Positions 6,944-17,200 of a stretch of DNA of 64,000 bases are shown piece after piece (position 1 is the stretch's first letter; each line of letters opens with the position of its first letter). The position numbers and the translations under genes are program-made. This stretch comes from Pseudoalteromonas phenolica (GTDB lineage Bacteria > Pseudomonadota > Gammaproteobacteria > Enterobacterales > Alteromonadaceae), in the NCBI RefSeq assembly GCF_005876835.1, contig NZ_PPSW01000019.1, forward strand, positions 1-64,000. The letters run 5' to 3'. The notes beneath the pieces were generated by a model that had not been told where the DNA came from, did no database searches, and saw only the letters and a list, made by a program, of their open reading frames with translations.

Positions 6944-9718
6944 CTAGTTACACGCGCCTAACTTTTTCCAAACCGCCCATTGGCTTGAGTATTGAGAAGG
7001 GTTTTGACCACGCGTCCACCACTTAGCTTCATATAGCTCACCGTTTAGGCTTGCTTTATTACCTGCGGTATACACCTTGTTATTACTCCACTCGGCTACT
7101 GCACAATCACTGCTGCTATCAACTACATTGATGGTGTTTGCCTTTGACTGTGTGCTTAAGCCCGTTGCATCAGTCGCCACAGCGTAAATGCTCACATTAC
7201 CTAATTGGTTGGCTGTGAAACTTGCCGCGTAAGGCGCTTGTGTACTTACGCTCACTTGTTTGCCATTCACAAAATAAGCAACTTGTTTTAGGTCACCATC
7301 TTTGTCATTTGCGCTAACAGTAAGTGATAAACGCTCACCAAGTTTTACATTTTGGCCTTTGCTTGGTGACAATAGCGTCACTTCTGGTGCGGTTGGCGTT
7401 GGTGCTTTGCTTTCATTTACCACCACTGTGACTGCTTTGGCTGTTGTCGTTGCACCTTTGTCGTCTTTTGCAATGGCGCTAAAGCGGTAGCTACCTGCTT
7501 CGTCTGCCTTCCAGTTAAATTGATAAGGTGCGCTATTTAAACGCGTTAGCAGTTGGCCGTTAATGGTCACTTCAACTAACTTAATTTCGCCGTCACTGTC
7601 TTTTGCATCAAGATTAAAGTTAACGCTTTGCCCTTGTTCAACCTCAGTATTGTTTAGCGGGCTGATGAATTGCACGCTCGGCGCTTGATTTGGCTTGTCA
7701 GTAACGCCGCCACACTCTAAGCCTTTTTTCCACACGCCCCATGATCCTGAATTGCTACCCGGGTTTTGGTCTCGGTTCCACCACTTAGCTTCGTATTCAA
7801 AGCCATCAAATGAGACTTTTTGACCCGACGTATATACGCGGCCACCTTGCCAAGGTGCGGTATTGCATTGACTTGGGTCAATTAGGGTAAAGCTAACCGT
7901 TTGCGCATCTGCTTTAGCGCCATCGTTGTCTGTTGCACGAGCAGCAACCACGAACTGACCGGTATTGTTTGATGTAAACTTGGTTTCGAATGGTGCTTGT
8001 GTGTCTGTTGTATGTAGCTGACCGTTTACAAAAAACTCTACTTTTTCAACGCGGCCATAATCGTCTTTTGCATCAGCAGTAATGGTCACATCTGTGCCCA
8101 CAATAAAACGCGCGTTTACTTTAGGGCTAGTCAGGGTAATCGTTGGCGCTTTGTTTTCAGTACACGCAAAAACACCCACTTGCTTAAAGGCTTCACCAAT
8201 GGCTTTGATGTCATACCCTAAGTCTTTTGCAGATGCGGTTACGCCACAGGCAAGTGATTCAAAGTTACCGTTATATACCCAGAAGTTTTTGTTGGCGTTG
8301 TACATTACTTCATACGCTTTTTTTACACCCCAGTCAGGCGTATTTGCTAATAAATAGAAAGCTTTATTAAACACACCAGAGCTACTATGAACGCCCATGC
8401 CCGGTTTGAATTTATCTGCATGACCAATTGAATGACCATCTTTTTCAGGGTTTGCCATATAACGCAGTGCAGTGCGATTTTTGAAAATGCTTGCGCCAAT
8501 TAACCAATCAACTTCACAGCTGCCATCAGGCTTTTGGTTCATGTAACATTCGAGGGCCTCTGAGGTCATATCAGAAAAGGCTTCGTTCACACCGCCCGAC
8601 ATATTGCTATAGACCAATTTTGAATTTTGATGCGTCACGCCGTGGCCGATTTCGTGGGCAACAACGCCCAATGATGTGAATGGATAAACGCCATAATTGG
8701 CTAAGTCGCCGTCACCAAAGGTCACCTCTTTACCATTCCAAAAGGCATTTAAATAATCTTCGCGATAATGAATACGCATCACCAAATCACCAGTTAGGGC
8801 GCGGCTATCGAACCAGTCTTTGAATAGATCTATGGTGGCTTGGCCATAATACATTGCGTCGTTTAGCGGTGAGTAAGCACCATTCACGCTTTTATGGGTG
8901 TTTTCATAGCAAGGGAACTGAAACGTTTCTGTATTTGTCGTGCCGTGCTCCATGTCAATCACACGAATATCTGTGTGCGACATCTCACATTGACCATTGC
9001 CTAGCTCTTTGGCATGAAAATGGGGGTTATCGGTTCCATAGTGATGTAGTCCGATCTTTTCATTGCCACCGGGGCCTGAGCCCACTCTGGTGTGGTGCAA
9101 GGTTTCAATACGATTTAATACCGCACCTGAATGCGCATCAATGGTAAACTCTGGGCGCGTTGGTGCATCTTGTGTTTCAGCCAAAATAGAGACTAAGTAA
9201 GCCAGTTTCAGTTCACCGTTATGTGGGAATATAATCAGCTCAGCTTGCTCATCAGATGATGAAATAAGTGCTTTAATTTGCTCTTTAGCAAACGCGATTG
9301 CCTTGTCGGCGTCTATGCTCGGAATAACTGTATCTATGCTTGGCTTTGTGATCACCGAGCCACTAATAGACTTTATTTCGCCCTCAGTTTGAAACCAAGC
9401 ACTGAACACATTTTTCTCTTCATGGTGAGTGACAATTTCACCACCATAAACACGCACACCTTTATAATATTGGCTGCGGCGCAAATGCTTACCATCAGCA
9501 GATTTTGTATGCGTTCTAAATTCAAAATCGCTCTGAGACGACGAGCTTGCTACTCTAAAAAAACTATCATTTTGTGATAACTGAGACTTTAAGCTGTTTT
9601 GTAACTGTTTGTTGTCATGAAGACTTACCGGCTCACTGGCCATTGCAGTAACGCTGGTTAATGCACTTGCACCTATGCTTGCAGCCACAAAAAAGGCTAC
9701 TTTACTCATTTTTAACAT
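6944..9718 (-). CDS. Secreted M4 (thermolysin/vibriolysin-type) metalloprotease with two chitin-binding domains
   Basis: The product is 924 aa. It begins with a signal peptide ending near residue 27, followed by an FTP/PepSY propeptide (about 30-205) and an M4 catalytic domain. The domain has the zinc motif H355-E356-I-G-H359, the third ligand in NEAFSD (E379) and the late catalytic histidine in GVHSSSG. After about residue 525 come a bacterial Ig-like domain, a CBM5/12-type chitin-binding domain (YEAKWWNRDQNPG), two more Ig-like domains and a final CBM5/12 domain (YEAKWWTRGQNPS). The likely role is to remove protein from chitin-protein complexes such as crustacean shell, so that the neighbouring chitinases can act. 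It follows chiA copy 1 after 88 bases in the same direction and may be co-transcribed. Chitin-binding proteases are known from related marine bacteria, but this domain count is unusual. Confidence 0.9.
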   Translation of the reverse strand: MLKMSKVAFFVAASIGASALTSVTAMASEPVSLHDNKQLQNSLKSQLSQNDSFFRVASSSSQSDFEFRTHTKSADGKHLRRSQYYKGVRVYGGEIVTHHEEKNVFSAWFQTEGEIKSISGSVITKPSIDTVIPSIDADKAIAFAKEQIKALISSSDEQAELIIFPHNGELKLAYLVSILAETQDAPTRPEFTIDAHSGAVLNRIETLHHTRVGSGPGGNEKIGLHHYGTDNPHFHAKELGNGQCEMSHTDIRVIDMEHGTTNTETFQFPCYENTHKSVNGAYSPLNDAMYYGQATIDLFKDWFDSRALTGDLVMRIHYREDYLNAFWNGKEVTFGDGDLANYGVYPFTSLGVVAHEIGHGVTHQNSKLVYSNMSGGVNEAFSDMTSEALECYMNQKPDGSCEVDWLIGASIFKNRTALRYMANPEKDGHSIGHADKFKPGMGVHSSSGVFNKAFYLLANTPDWGVKKAYEVMYNANKNFWVYNGNFESLACGVTASAKDLGYDIKAIGEAFKQVGVFACTENKAPTITLTSPKVNARFIVGTDVTITADAKDDYGRVEKVEFFVNGQLHTTDTQAPFETKFTSNNTGQFVVAARATDNDGAKADAQTVSFTLIDPSQCNTAPWQGGRVYTSGQKVSFDGFEYEAKWWNRDQNPGSNSGSWGVWKKGLECGGVTDKPNQAPSVQFISPLNNTEVEQGQSVNFNLDAKDSDGEIKLVEVTINGQLLTRLNSAPYQFNWKADEAGSYRFSAIAKDDKGATTTAKAVTVVVNESKAPTPTAPEVTLLSPSKGQNVKLGERLSLTVSANDKDGDLKQVAYFVNGKQVSVSTQAPYAASFTANQLGNVSIYAVATDATGLSTQSKANTINVVDSSSDCAVAEWSNNKVYTAGNKASLNGELYEAKWWTRGQNPSQYSSQWAVWKKLGACN

Positions 9719-9806
9719 TTTTATTCTCTAATTTTTATCTATTGCTGTAAAAAGGTGCGTCCATGCACCTAGAATGAACTACGTTCTGATTATTGCTTTA
9801 TGAAGG

Positions 9807-12449
9807 TTAAAGCTTGCGCCATACGCCGCCGTTGCCTGGCGTTTGACCGCGCGTCCACCAGCGAGCTTGGTAAGTTTCGCCGTTATGCTCAACCTTGTCG
9901 CCACCGGTATAAACTAGGTCGCTACGCCATGCGCGTACTTTGCCGTCATCTGGGATGATCTCGGCCCATACACCGCCATTGCTTGGTATTGCACCTTTGG
10001 TCCACCAACGAGCACGATACTCAACGCCTTTGTACTTAACCGTGTTACCGCCTGTGTAAACCTTGTTCGGATCCCATGTTGTGTCATCGTTACCCGGTGG
10101 TGTTGGCTCAGTTACTTCAACATTATTAATAGTTACGTTGAATTCGCGTGTCACTGTGTGCTTGCCATCAGTCACTGCAACACTGCCTTTTACAGTGGTG
10201 GTTTTAGCCACTTCGCCCGCTTTAAGTGTCACACTTGCACCATTACCAACCACAGTGTGGCCCGGTACACGCCATGTGTAAGACAGTGCTTTGCCCTCAG
10301 GGTCGTTGGCCGTTACGCTCAGTGTTTTTGACGTGTTTTCGTCTAAAGTTACCGCTGCAACTGAGCCCACAACAGGTGCTTTGTTTTCTACAACAGGGGC
10401 TTTTACAGTCACTTTGACTGAACGATTAACCGTATTAGCGCCGTCGCTTACGCTTAGGTTAACGGTGTAAACTGAGTCCGAGGTTACTTTAGGCGCCGCA
10501 ATGATTACGCTGTCATTTTCAGTCTGAAGATTCAGCGCTGCATCGCCTTGCCAGTTAAAGGTCACAGCTTTCCCTTCTGGATCTGTCGCGGTAGCTGTTA
10601 AAACATCAACATCACCCGCGTTTAGAGTGATCTGCTCAACAAGTGTCACTATTGGGGCTTTGTTTTTCGGCTTAGGTGGCACAACTTCGCCCGCTAATCC
10701 TTCGTGCATGGCGTTTAAGATATCACCGTTATCTGCATCAATTTCCCATGCAAATAAGCCTGCTAAATTATGCTCGCGTGCATAACGACCTTTGGCACGC
10801 ACAGAGCGAGGGCTATCATAAGTAACCAATGTGCCCTTTTGACGGTTCCAAACATAAGCGGCTTCTGCTTGTTCATCGTACCCTACTTCAAACCCGTTAA
10901 TACCTTGCTCGTCTTGACCGATCATGTGGGCTTTTAAGCCTTTATAATCAATCACACCCGCTTCCCACACGCCTTGTGATGTTGAGCCTTTCAGCTTGCC
11001 ATTCGCAGGGGCGGTCATTGGGTTGCCTTCAATTTCAGCATTTTGTGGGTAAACCCCTTCCCAACCTCGGCCATACATAGCAGTACCCACTACCAGCTTG
11101 TCGCTTGGTACACCTTGCTTAAGTAGTAATTGGATTGCGTTGTCTAAGGTATAAGCTGGGCCTTTTCTTGACTCGCCGTTTTCGTCTACGCCTGTGCCGT
11201 TACACTCATCGGCACTCATGTGAGAGCCACAGTAAATCGCAGTTTGGTGACCCGTTACATTGTTCCAGCCACCTGCGAAGTCGTAGGTCATGGCAAAAAT
11301 GTAGTCCATGTGCTCAGCAGCTTGCTTGTAGTCAACGTCTTCAATTTTGTCGTAACCTGTACCAATTGCAGAGGTTAGTTCAAACTCACGGCCCATTTCG
11401 ATTTCTAACTCATCAAGCATCTCTCGTAGCTCTTTCATTAGAATGATGTACACTTCGCCGTCTTTTTCAGAGCCAAGATCTGGGTTTGCACCATCACCGC
11501 CCGGGAACTCCCAGTCGATGTCGATACCGTCGTAGAATTTCCACGTTTTTAAGAATTCGCGCATTGAGTTAACAAAGGTGTCGCGGTTTTCTTTTTTGTC
11601 AAAATCGAAGAATGGATCAGACAGCGTCCAACCCCCTACCGACGGTAAAATCTTCAGGTCAGGATTGCGCTTTTTCAGTGCCATAAGCTGCGCGTAAGTA
11701 CCACGAATTGGATCTTTGCTGCTCACACCCGGCAGTGCTTTTTGTACTGCAGCCCACGGGTCATGAATTACAACTTCGTAATCTTTTGAGCCACCACATG
11801 CCAGTTCAAGGGCGCGTAAGCTGTTGCCGTTTTCAATTTCTGCGAGCGAGTCATTTGGACCACACACAGGAATAAAACCGTAAAGTAGGTGAGTAATGTT
11901 GTCAGCTGGGATCTGAGTCACATCGAATTTACGACCATAAATACCCCACTCTACAAAGTAAGCACCAACCACCGTATTTGGATCGGTGTCGAACTTTTTA
12001 TTGTTAGGGTTAACGTTGAGTTTAAGTGGCTCTAAGTGACCGCCGTCTGTGTCGGCAATGACAATTGGCTTAGACGCTGACATAGCACAGCCGCTTGAAT
12101 CACATAGTGCAATACGCAGTTGGTGACGGCCAGATTTATGATACGGGAAGCGAATAGTACCGCCTGTCGTGCCTGCCGATAAAGTGCCTTCGTTCACCAC
12201 TTTATCGTCAAAGTATACTTTGTAGCTGTCACCGCCTTTGCCAGACCATGCGTTCCATTCAATTTGAATGTCAACAACCTCTTTGGCTTGAATTAGTTGC
12301 TTATAAGAGCCGCGACCATAGATGTTTACATCAACAAACGAATAGTTTTGTGGCTTCCAGTTAATGCTTGGCGTCGATGGTGCGGCAAATGAAGCGGCAC
12401 TTGCTAAAGCTGCGCCTACGGCGGCAGCTGTGGTTAAATATTTAAACAT
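9807..12449 (-). CDS. chiA: GH18 chitinase ChiA, copy 1 (two chitin-binding domains)
   Basis: The product is 880 aa and secreted by a signal peptide cleaved after about residue 22 (SFAAP). It has a ChitinaseA_N (Ig-like) domain at about 25-135 and a GH18 TIM barrel at about 158-590. The DxxDxDxE motif YDGIDIDWE places the catalytic acid at E314, aligning with Serratia ChiA. Two PKD/cadherin-like domains follow, then two tandem CBM5/12 chitin-binding domains (YRARWWTKG and YQARWWTRG). It hydrolyses chitin to chitooligosaccharides outside the cell. It starts 25 bases after the LPMO gene and is surely in the same transcript. Copy 2 (18407-20872) has only one C-terminal chitin-binding domain. The naming follows the Alteromonas sp. 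O-7 chiD-cbp1-chiA cluster, recalled from the literature. Confidence 0.93.
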   Translation of the reverse strand: MFKYLTTAAAVGAALASAASFAAPSTPSINWKPQNYSFVDVNIYGRGSYKQLIQAKEVVDIQIEWNAWSGKGGDSYKVYFDDKVVNEGTLSAGTTGGTIRFPYHKSGRHQLRIALCDSSGCAMSASKPIVIADTDGGHLEPLKLNVNPNNKKFDTDPNTVVGAYFVEWGIYGRKFDVTQIPADNITHLLYGFIPVCGPNDSLAEIENGNSLRALELACGGSKDYEVVIHDPWAAVQKALPGVSSKDPIRGTYAQLMALKKRNPDLKILPSVGGWTLSDPFFDFDKKENRDTFVNSMREFLKTWKFYDGIDIDWEFPGGDGANPDLGSEKDGEVYIILMKELREMLDELEIEMGREFELTSAIGTGYDKIEDVDYKQAAEHMDYIFAMTYDFAGGWNNVTGHQTAIYCGSHMSADECNGTGVDENGESRKGPAYTLDNAIQLLLKQGVPSDKLVVGTAMYGRGWEGVYPQNAEIEGNPMTAPANGKLKGSTSQGVWEAGVIDYKGLKAHMIGQDEQGINGFEVGYDEQAEAAYVWNRQKGTLVTYDSPRSVRAKGRYAREHNLAGLFAWEIDADNGDILNAMHEGLAGEVVPPKPKNKAPIVTLVEQITLNAGDVDVLTATATDPEGKAVTFNWQGDAALNLQTENDSVIIAAPKVTSDSVYTVNLSVSDGANTVNRSVKVTVKAPVVENKAPVVGSVAAVTLDENTSKTLSVTANDPEGKALSYTWRVPGHTVVGNGASVTLKAGEVAKTTTVKGSVAVTDGKHTVTREFNVTINNVEVTEPTPPGNDDTTWDPNKVYTGGNTVKYKGVEYRARWWTKGAIPSNGGVWAEIIPDDGKVRAWRSDLVYTGGDKVEHNGETYQARWWTRGQTPGNGGVWRKL

Positions 12450-12474
12450 GTTGTATTTACCTTAGTGAGTATTA

Positions 12475-14076
12475 TTAGAGTTTTTTCCAAACAGAACTTT
12501 GGCCCGGTGTTTGACCGCGCGTCCACCAGCGAGCTTGATAGCGCTGACCTTCAAAGGTCACAATAGCGCCACCTTGGTAGGCTTTGTTGGGGTTGTATGA
12601 ATGAGTGTCGTCACCACCGCTTTGGACTAATTCCCAAGCTTGGCTAGAGTCTGGCGCTTGGCCGCGTACCCACCATTTGGCGCGGTAAGTTTTGCCTTTA
12701 TAAACGGCTGTATTACCTGCGGTGTAGACCTTGTTTGCATCCCAAGTGTCTCTACCTGTTGGTGGTGTAGGTTCTGGCTTGTCTACTTTGTTCGTGACGT
12801 TAATCACCAGCGGCACGGTTTTACTGATAAAGCCGTCTGACACCGTTACCTTGCCGTCAAAACGCGTGTCTGCATCCACTTGCGGCGCAGTCACTGTGAT
12901 GGTTGAGCCTTGACCTGTAAAACGCACAGCAGCAGGTAGCTGCCAGTCGAAGTTCAGCGTTGCTTGCTCGTCATCGAAAGCATGCACATGCAGATGCTTA
13001 CTTTGCCCTTCTTCTAGCGTCAGCGGTGCTGGCGTATGCACAGTCGGTGCGGTATTGGTCGGCTTTTTGTGTACTTTAAGATTAAAGCTGTGCGCCTTAT
13101 TACTTAAGAAAACTTGATTACGCTTGATGTCTTCAGCATCAAATACAATCTCACCACGTGCATTTTGCACACCAATGCGGATCAAGCTGTCAAAGCCAGA
13201 TACCAGCTTGTTGGCAAATTCAGCCTGCCACTGGTTGGCATTTGATTCTGTTACATCAAATTTTTCTTGGATCAGCTCTCGGCCATTTTCGTCAAATAGA
13301 CGTGCCCAAATGGTGTCGCCGTTTTGTGCGTCTTGCCCTTGTTTTACAAAGTAGCCGGAAGCAAACCAAGTATCTGGCGTTGGCGTTGAGGCATCATCGC
13401 GCTTGATGGTGATGTCGCTACAGTTGTAGAAACCTTCTCCGACCACATCGTCACGTTGCCAACGGCTATACAAAATAGCATCGCCATCAAAACGCTCAGG
13501 TATAGCAACGTCCATCTCGTAGTAACGATTTCCATCTGGCGCCATAAAGAAGTCAACATTGCCGTGCGCTTGCACCAGCTCTAAGTCGCCCCATGCCAGT
13601 GGTTTATTTTTAAAATCCACGCCCGGTTTAGTTAAATAAAACTGCCAAAAACTTGGATTATGTGGCGTGGTTGCGCGGTAGCGGATCTTAATTTTGCCTT
13701 CGCCATTGGGCACCACTTCGGTTTTTTGCCAATCTGCTGAAGGAATAGTCATGCCCGCCTTGCTGGCATTACCTGCCGCACATAGCGTGCCGTCAGGCAC
13801 ATTGGCTTCAACGGCAGTTTGGTTGTTGTAATCAGCGGTATTGACTGCAAACTCATGACGCTGAATAAGCGGCTCATGTTTTGACTGTAAATACGCTGCG
13901 CGACATGCTGCATTGGGAATATTAGCGCCATCTTCTGGCCACCAATATCCGCCTTGCTCGTGACAAATCGTTTGTCTGGCTTTAGGAAAATCCATATAGC
14001 CGTGCGCATTGACTTTGCCAATGAGCCCCGCCCCTAAAGCGACGCCAACGGCGCATAAGGTAAGTTGTTTTTTCAT
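12475..14076 (-). CDS. cbp1: AA10 lytic polysaccharide monooxygenase / chitin-binding protein Cbp1, copy 1
   Basis: The product is 533 aa. Signal peptide cleavage after NA exposes H25 as the N-terminal residue, and H139 (TTPHNPSFW) completes the copper histidine brace of AA10 enzymes. The AA10 domain (25 to about 225) is followed by a GbpA-type domain 2 (about 232-345), an Ig/PKD-like domain (about 350-430) and two CBM5/12 chitin-binding domains (YRAKWWVRG, YQARWWTRG). It oxidatively cleaves crystalline chitin and opens it for the chitinases. It lies 155 bases after chiD copy 1 and 25 bases before chiA copy 1. Copy 2 ends right after its single chitin-binding domain, so copy 1 has one extra module. 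Confidence 0.92.
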   Translation of the reverse strand: MKKQLTLCAVGVALGAGLIGKVNAHGYMDFPKARQTICHEQGGYWWPEDGANIPNAACRAAYLQSKHEPLIQRHEFAVNTADYNNQTAVEANVPDGTLCAAGNASKAGMTIPSADWQKTEVVPNGEGKIKIRYRATTPHNPSFWQFYLTKPGVDFKNKPLAWGDLELVQAHGNVDFFMAPDGNRYYEMDVAIPERFDGDAILYSRWQRDDVVGEGFYNCSDITIKRDDASTPTPDTWFASGYFVKQGQDAQNGDTIWARLFDENGRELIQEKFDVTESNANQWQAEFANKLVSGFDSLIRIGVQNARGEIVFDAEDIKRNQVFLSNKAHSFNLKVHKKPTNTAPTVHTPAPLTLEEGQSKHLHVHAFDDEQATLNFDWQLPAAVRFTGQGSTITVTAPQVDADTRFDGKVTVSDGFISKTVPLVINVTNKVDKPEPTPPTGRDTWDANKVYTAGNTAVYKGKTYRAKWWVRGQAPDSSQAWELVQSGGDDTHSYNPNKAYQGGAIVTFEGQRYQARWWTRGQTPGQSSVWKKL

Positions 14077-14189
14077 GGTTTACTCGTTTTTATTATCGAT
14101 TCCGATTGTTTTACACATGACTTTGCTAACGTCGCAGACTCTACTCGGTCGCAATCGGTCAATAATTCATGTTGAAAACGTCTGATATA

Positions 14190-14220
14190 GGAGCGGCCTA
14201 ATGGCCACTCCCAGTTGGGA
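14190..14220 (-). other. Hairpin(s) between chiD and cbp1 (copy 1)
   Basis: GGAGCGGCC-TAAT-GGCCACTCC forms a nine-pair stem with one mismatch, followed by a smaller CCCAGTTGGG hairpin. They lie just after the chiD stop codon. There is no T-run, so they could be an mRNA-stabilising or processing element, or a weak attenuator, rather than a strong terminator. Confidence 0.5.
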
Positions 14221-14231
14221 ACCCTAACGGG

Positions 14232-17200
14232 TTAAAGGTTACATACTTTTTGCCATGCACCGCCGTCGCTTGGCGTGCCGTTGGTCCACCACTTGGCTTT
14301 GTAAACTGCGCCGTTGTGGATCAAAAGATCGCCCCCGACTGCATGACTTGGCTGACCCGCCCAGTTTGTGCGCGGCCAATTCGGGTAGGTGTTGATGTTA
14401 TTAACATTCACACCTTCACAGGTTTTGCCGTCTGGTGGGGTATTGTCATCAGTGTCACCACCGTTCCCGCCGCCGTTGCCTGTGTCAGGCTTAGTCGCAA
14501 TAGGTAACTCAGGGTATTCAGAAGTGAAGGCATACTTGTTGCCGTCTTTTTCAACCACAAAATTCACAGGGCCAGTAATTGGCATGTAATACATCACTTG
14601 CGCATTCACAGTTTCGCCCGGCTTGAATGACTCAAGCTGACCGCCCCATTGGTTTTTAAAGGTAATTGAGAAACGGTGGAATTCGTTCTCAAAACCGCCA
14701 ATGTTGTTACCTGCGCTATTTGACGCATCGTGCTCAACCGCCATGCCCAGCTTTTTGCGTGCATTCCAGTTCGATTTGAAAATCGGTGACGTCGACGTAG
14801 GGACGTTGAACGTAATCGTCGCCCCAGTCAGATCCAGCTCTGAGTTGTTGGTAAACGCAAAAGTTGGACGAATTGGGTAGTTTTGGTCGCCAACCGGGAA
14901 ATCTTTGGCGACAAAACGAATATCAACGGCTTTTTCTGGCGCAACAAATTCGTTGTCACCCAAGCTTGTGTTATACGCCACACCACGTTGGTTAAAGGTG
15001 TTGTACGCTAAAGACGTCATGGTTGACCCCATGAAGTACTCGCCTTTATCAGCGTGGTAGTCAAAGTCACCCGCAAGTTCCCAGAACATCACCCCGCCTA
15101 GGCCCTTTTCAACCACATAGTCGAGTTTGGTTTTCATCGACTCAGTGTCTTCCATTGAAAGGAATACTTTTTTCTCGGCGTTGTATAACCAAGGTGCCAC
15201 CGCAACGTCGTCGTAATGACGCACATAGTCACCTTTAAATACATCATCCGGATCTGAGTCAGGCGTTAGACCATAAACCCCTAGGTAGCTTGGGTTAATG
15301 CCATGCTCTAGGTTTTTAGCATGCCAAAGTGGGTTAGAGCCTGCTGCAACTTCTTGGCCGTTTTCGATGTCGTGCCATAAGTTATCGATACCAATGGCAC
15401 CGTTACCACACTTGTTTTTTTCACCAATGCCAGTGCCCTTCGGACAATCACTTTGGTTAGGTAGAGGGGCACGACCCCACAGGCCGTTTTCTCCACCACG
15501 TACGTCTTTAAAGCCACGGGTATAGTAAGGAATACCAATGTTGATACGCCCAGCTGGCATAGTGCCGCGGAAGTAATTCACCGCCCAGTCAGTATTTAAA
15601 TAACCGATGCCACCAAATTCTTTGGTGTTATACACATTCCAAGTTTTCAGCTCTGTGTCTTTACCTGTGTCGTACAGTGGCGCATTGTGACCAACGTGAT
15701 CATTCCACGCACCATGCAGGTCGTAGGTCATGATGTTGACAAAGTCTAAATACTGAGCCGTTTGGAATGTTTCCATACCGCGTAGAAGGTAGCCTGATGA
15801 CGGTGCGGCAATGGTTAACATGTAGTGTTTACCGTCTTGCTCACCTGCTTTATCAAGGGCTTCACGTAGGTCTTTCATCAGTACTTGGTACGAGTTGTTT
15901 AAACCTGCACGACGAGCGTTACTGATTGCAAAGTCTTCTGGGTGACCGGTGTCTTTCATTGATGACGGGTATTCATAATCCACGTCTAGACCATCAAAGT
16001 CATAGGTTCTTAAGAACTCAACTGAGCTTTTAACAAACGCATCGATACCAGCTTGGTTAACACTACCATCTTCATTGGTGGTCATGGTGTAAAAACCACC
16101 GTTGTTAACGCGTTTACCTGTTTCGTCAAAGTAACCGCCGGTTTCAGCCCAGCCACCTACTGAGATAAGCGTTTTCACATGCTTATGTTTTTTCTTATAT
16201 TTGCTCAGTAAGTTAAAGTGACCTTTGTATGGCAGAGATGGGTCCATTTCTGCACCTTCAACACCCGGCCAAGTCATATTAGTGGCAGCATTACCTTCGG
16301 CATTTGGGTTACCAATGCTGATTTCGTTTTTGTCATTAACATGCGCAAACGCGTAGTTAATATGGGTGATCTTGTCCCACGGAATATCATCAACGAGGTA
16401 GCTTGGCTGACCGTTTTTACCATGACGCCAGCTTGTGAAGTAACCAATCACACGTCTTGGGTGATCGGCCCCCATTTTTTCACGGCCCTCGGTGTCGTAT
16501 ATATCACAGTAGGCAGGCGTCACGCCTGGTGTTTGATATAAACCAGCTGGGCGACAGTCTTCATGAGACACATCACCGTCGTTGGTGTCTTTCACCACAA
16601 AGGTGCGGCTGATGATATCAGACGCTAAACCGTGTTCATCTTCAGCAACTAAGCTAAATACTTGACGGCCAGCCGTGGAGGCTTTCCACACAACTTGGTG
16701 TTCATTTTCAGTACTTGTTGCAAGCACTTCACCGTTTAGTTTGAGCGTTTGTGTAAGCTTGTCACCATCTGAGTCGCTGGCTACCAACGTGAACACAATC
16801 TCACTGCCGACTTCTAACTCACTCGGTAACTGAGCGGCAAGCCTTGCAACAGGCGCATTGTTTTTGTCTTTTGGTGGTTCTGCCGTCACCGTGATCTTAC
16901 GGCTAACAGAGCGCGCCGTTGCACCGTCATCGTCTAGTGCTACACCATGAAATTCATGAGTACCCGCTTTGGCTTTCCAAAAGAAAGTATATGGCGCATT
17001 ACTTAGTACCGTAACCAATGAGTCATTATGGTAAATCGCAACATGTTTAATTACACCGTCACTGTCTTGTGCACTAAAATCGAGCGTGACTTCTTCGTTT
17101 TCTTGCACAGACAGGTCTGCCGCCGGCTTAAGTAATTTAACCGATGGCGCTTGGTTTTCTGGCTCAGCAGAACCACAAGCACCTAGCTTAGTCCACTCTT

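Noticed and set aside
11135..11446. 103-codon frame opposite chiA copy 1
   Set aside because: It is an antisense shadow of the GH18 coding region. A similar shadow appears opposite chiA copy 2, as expected for homologous sequences.
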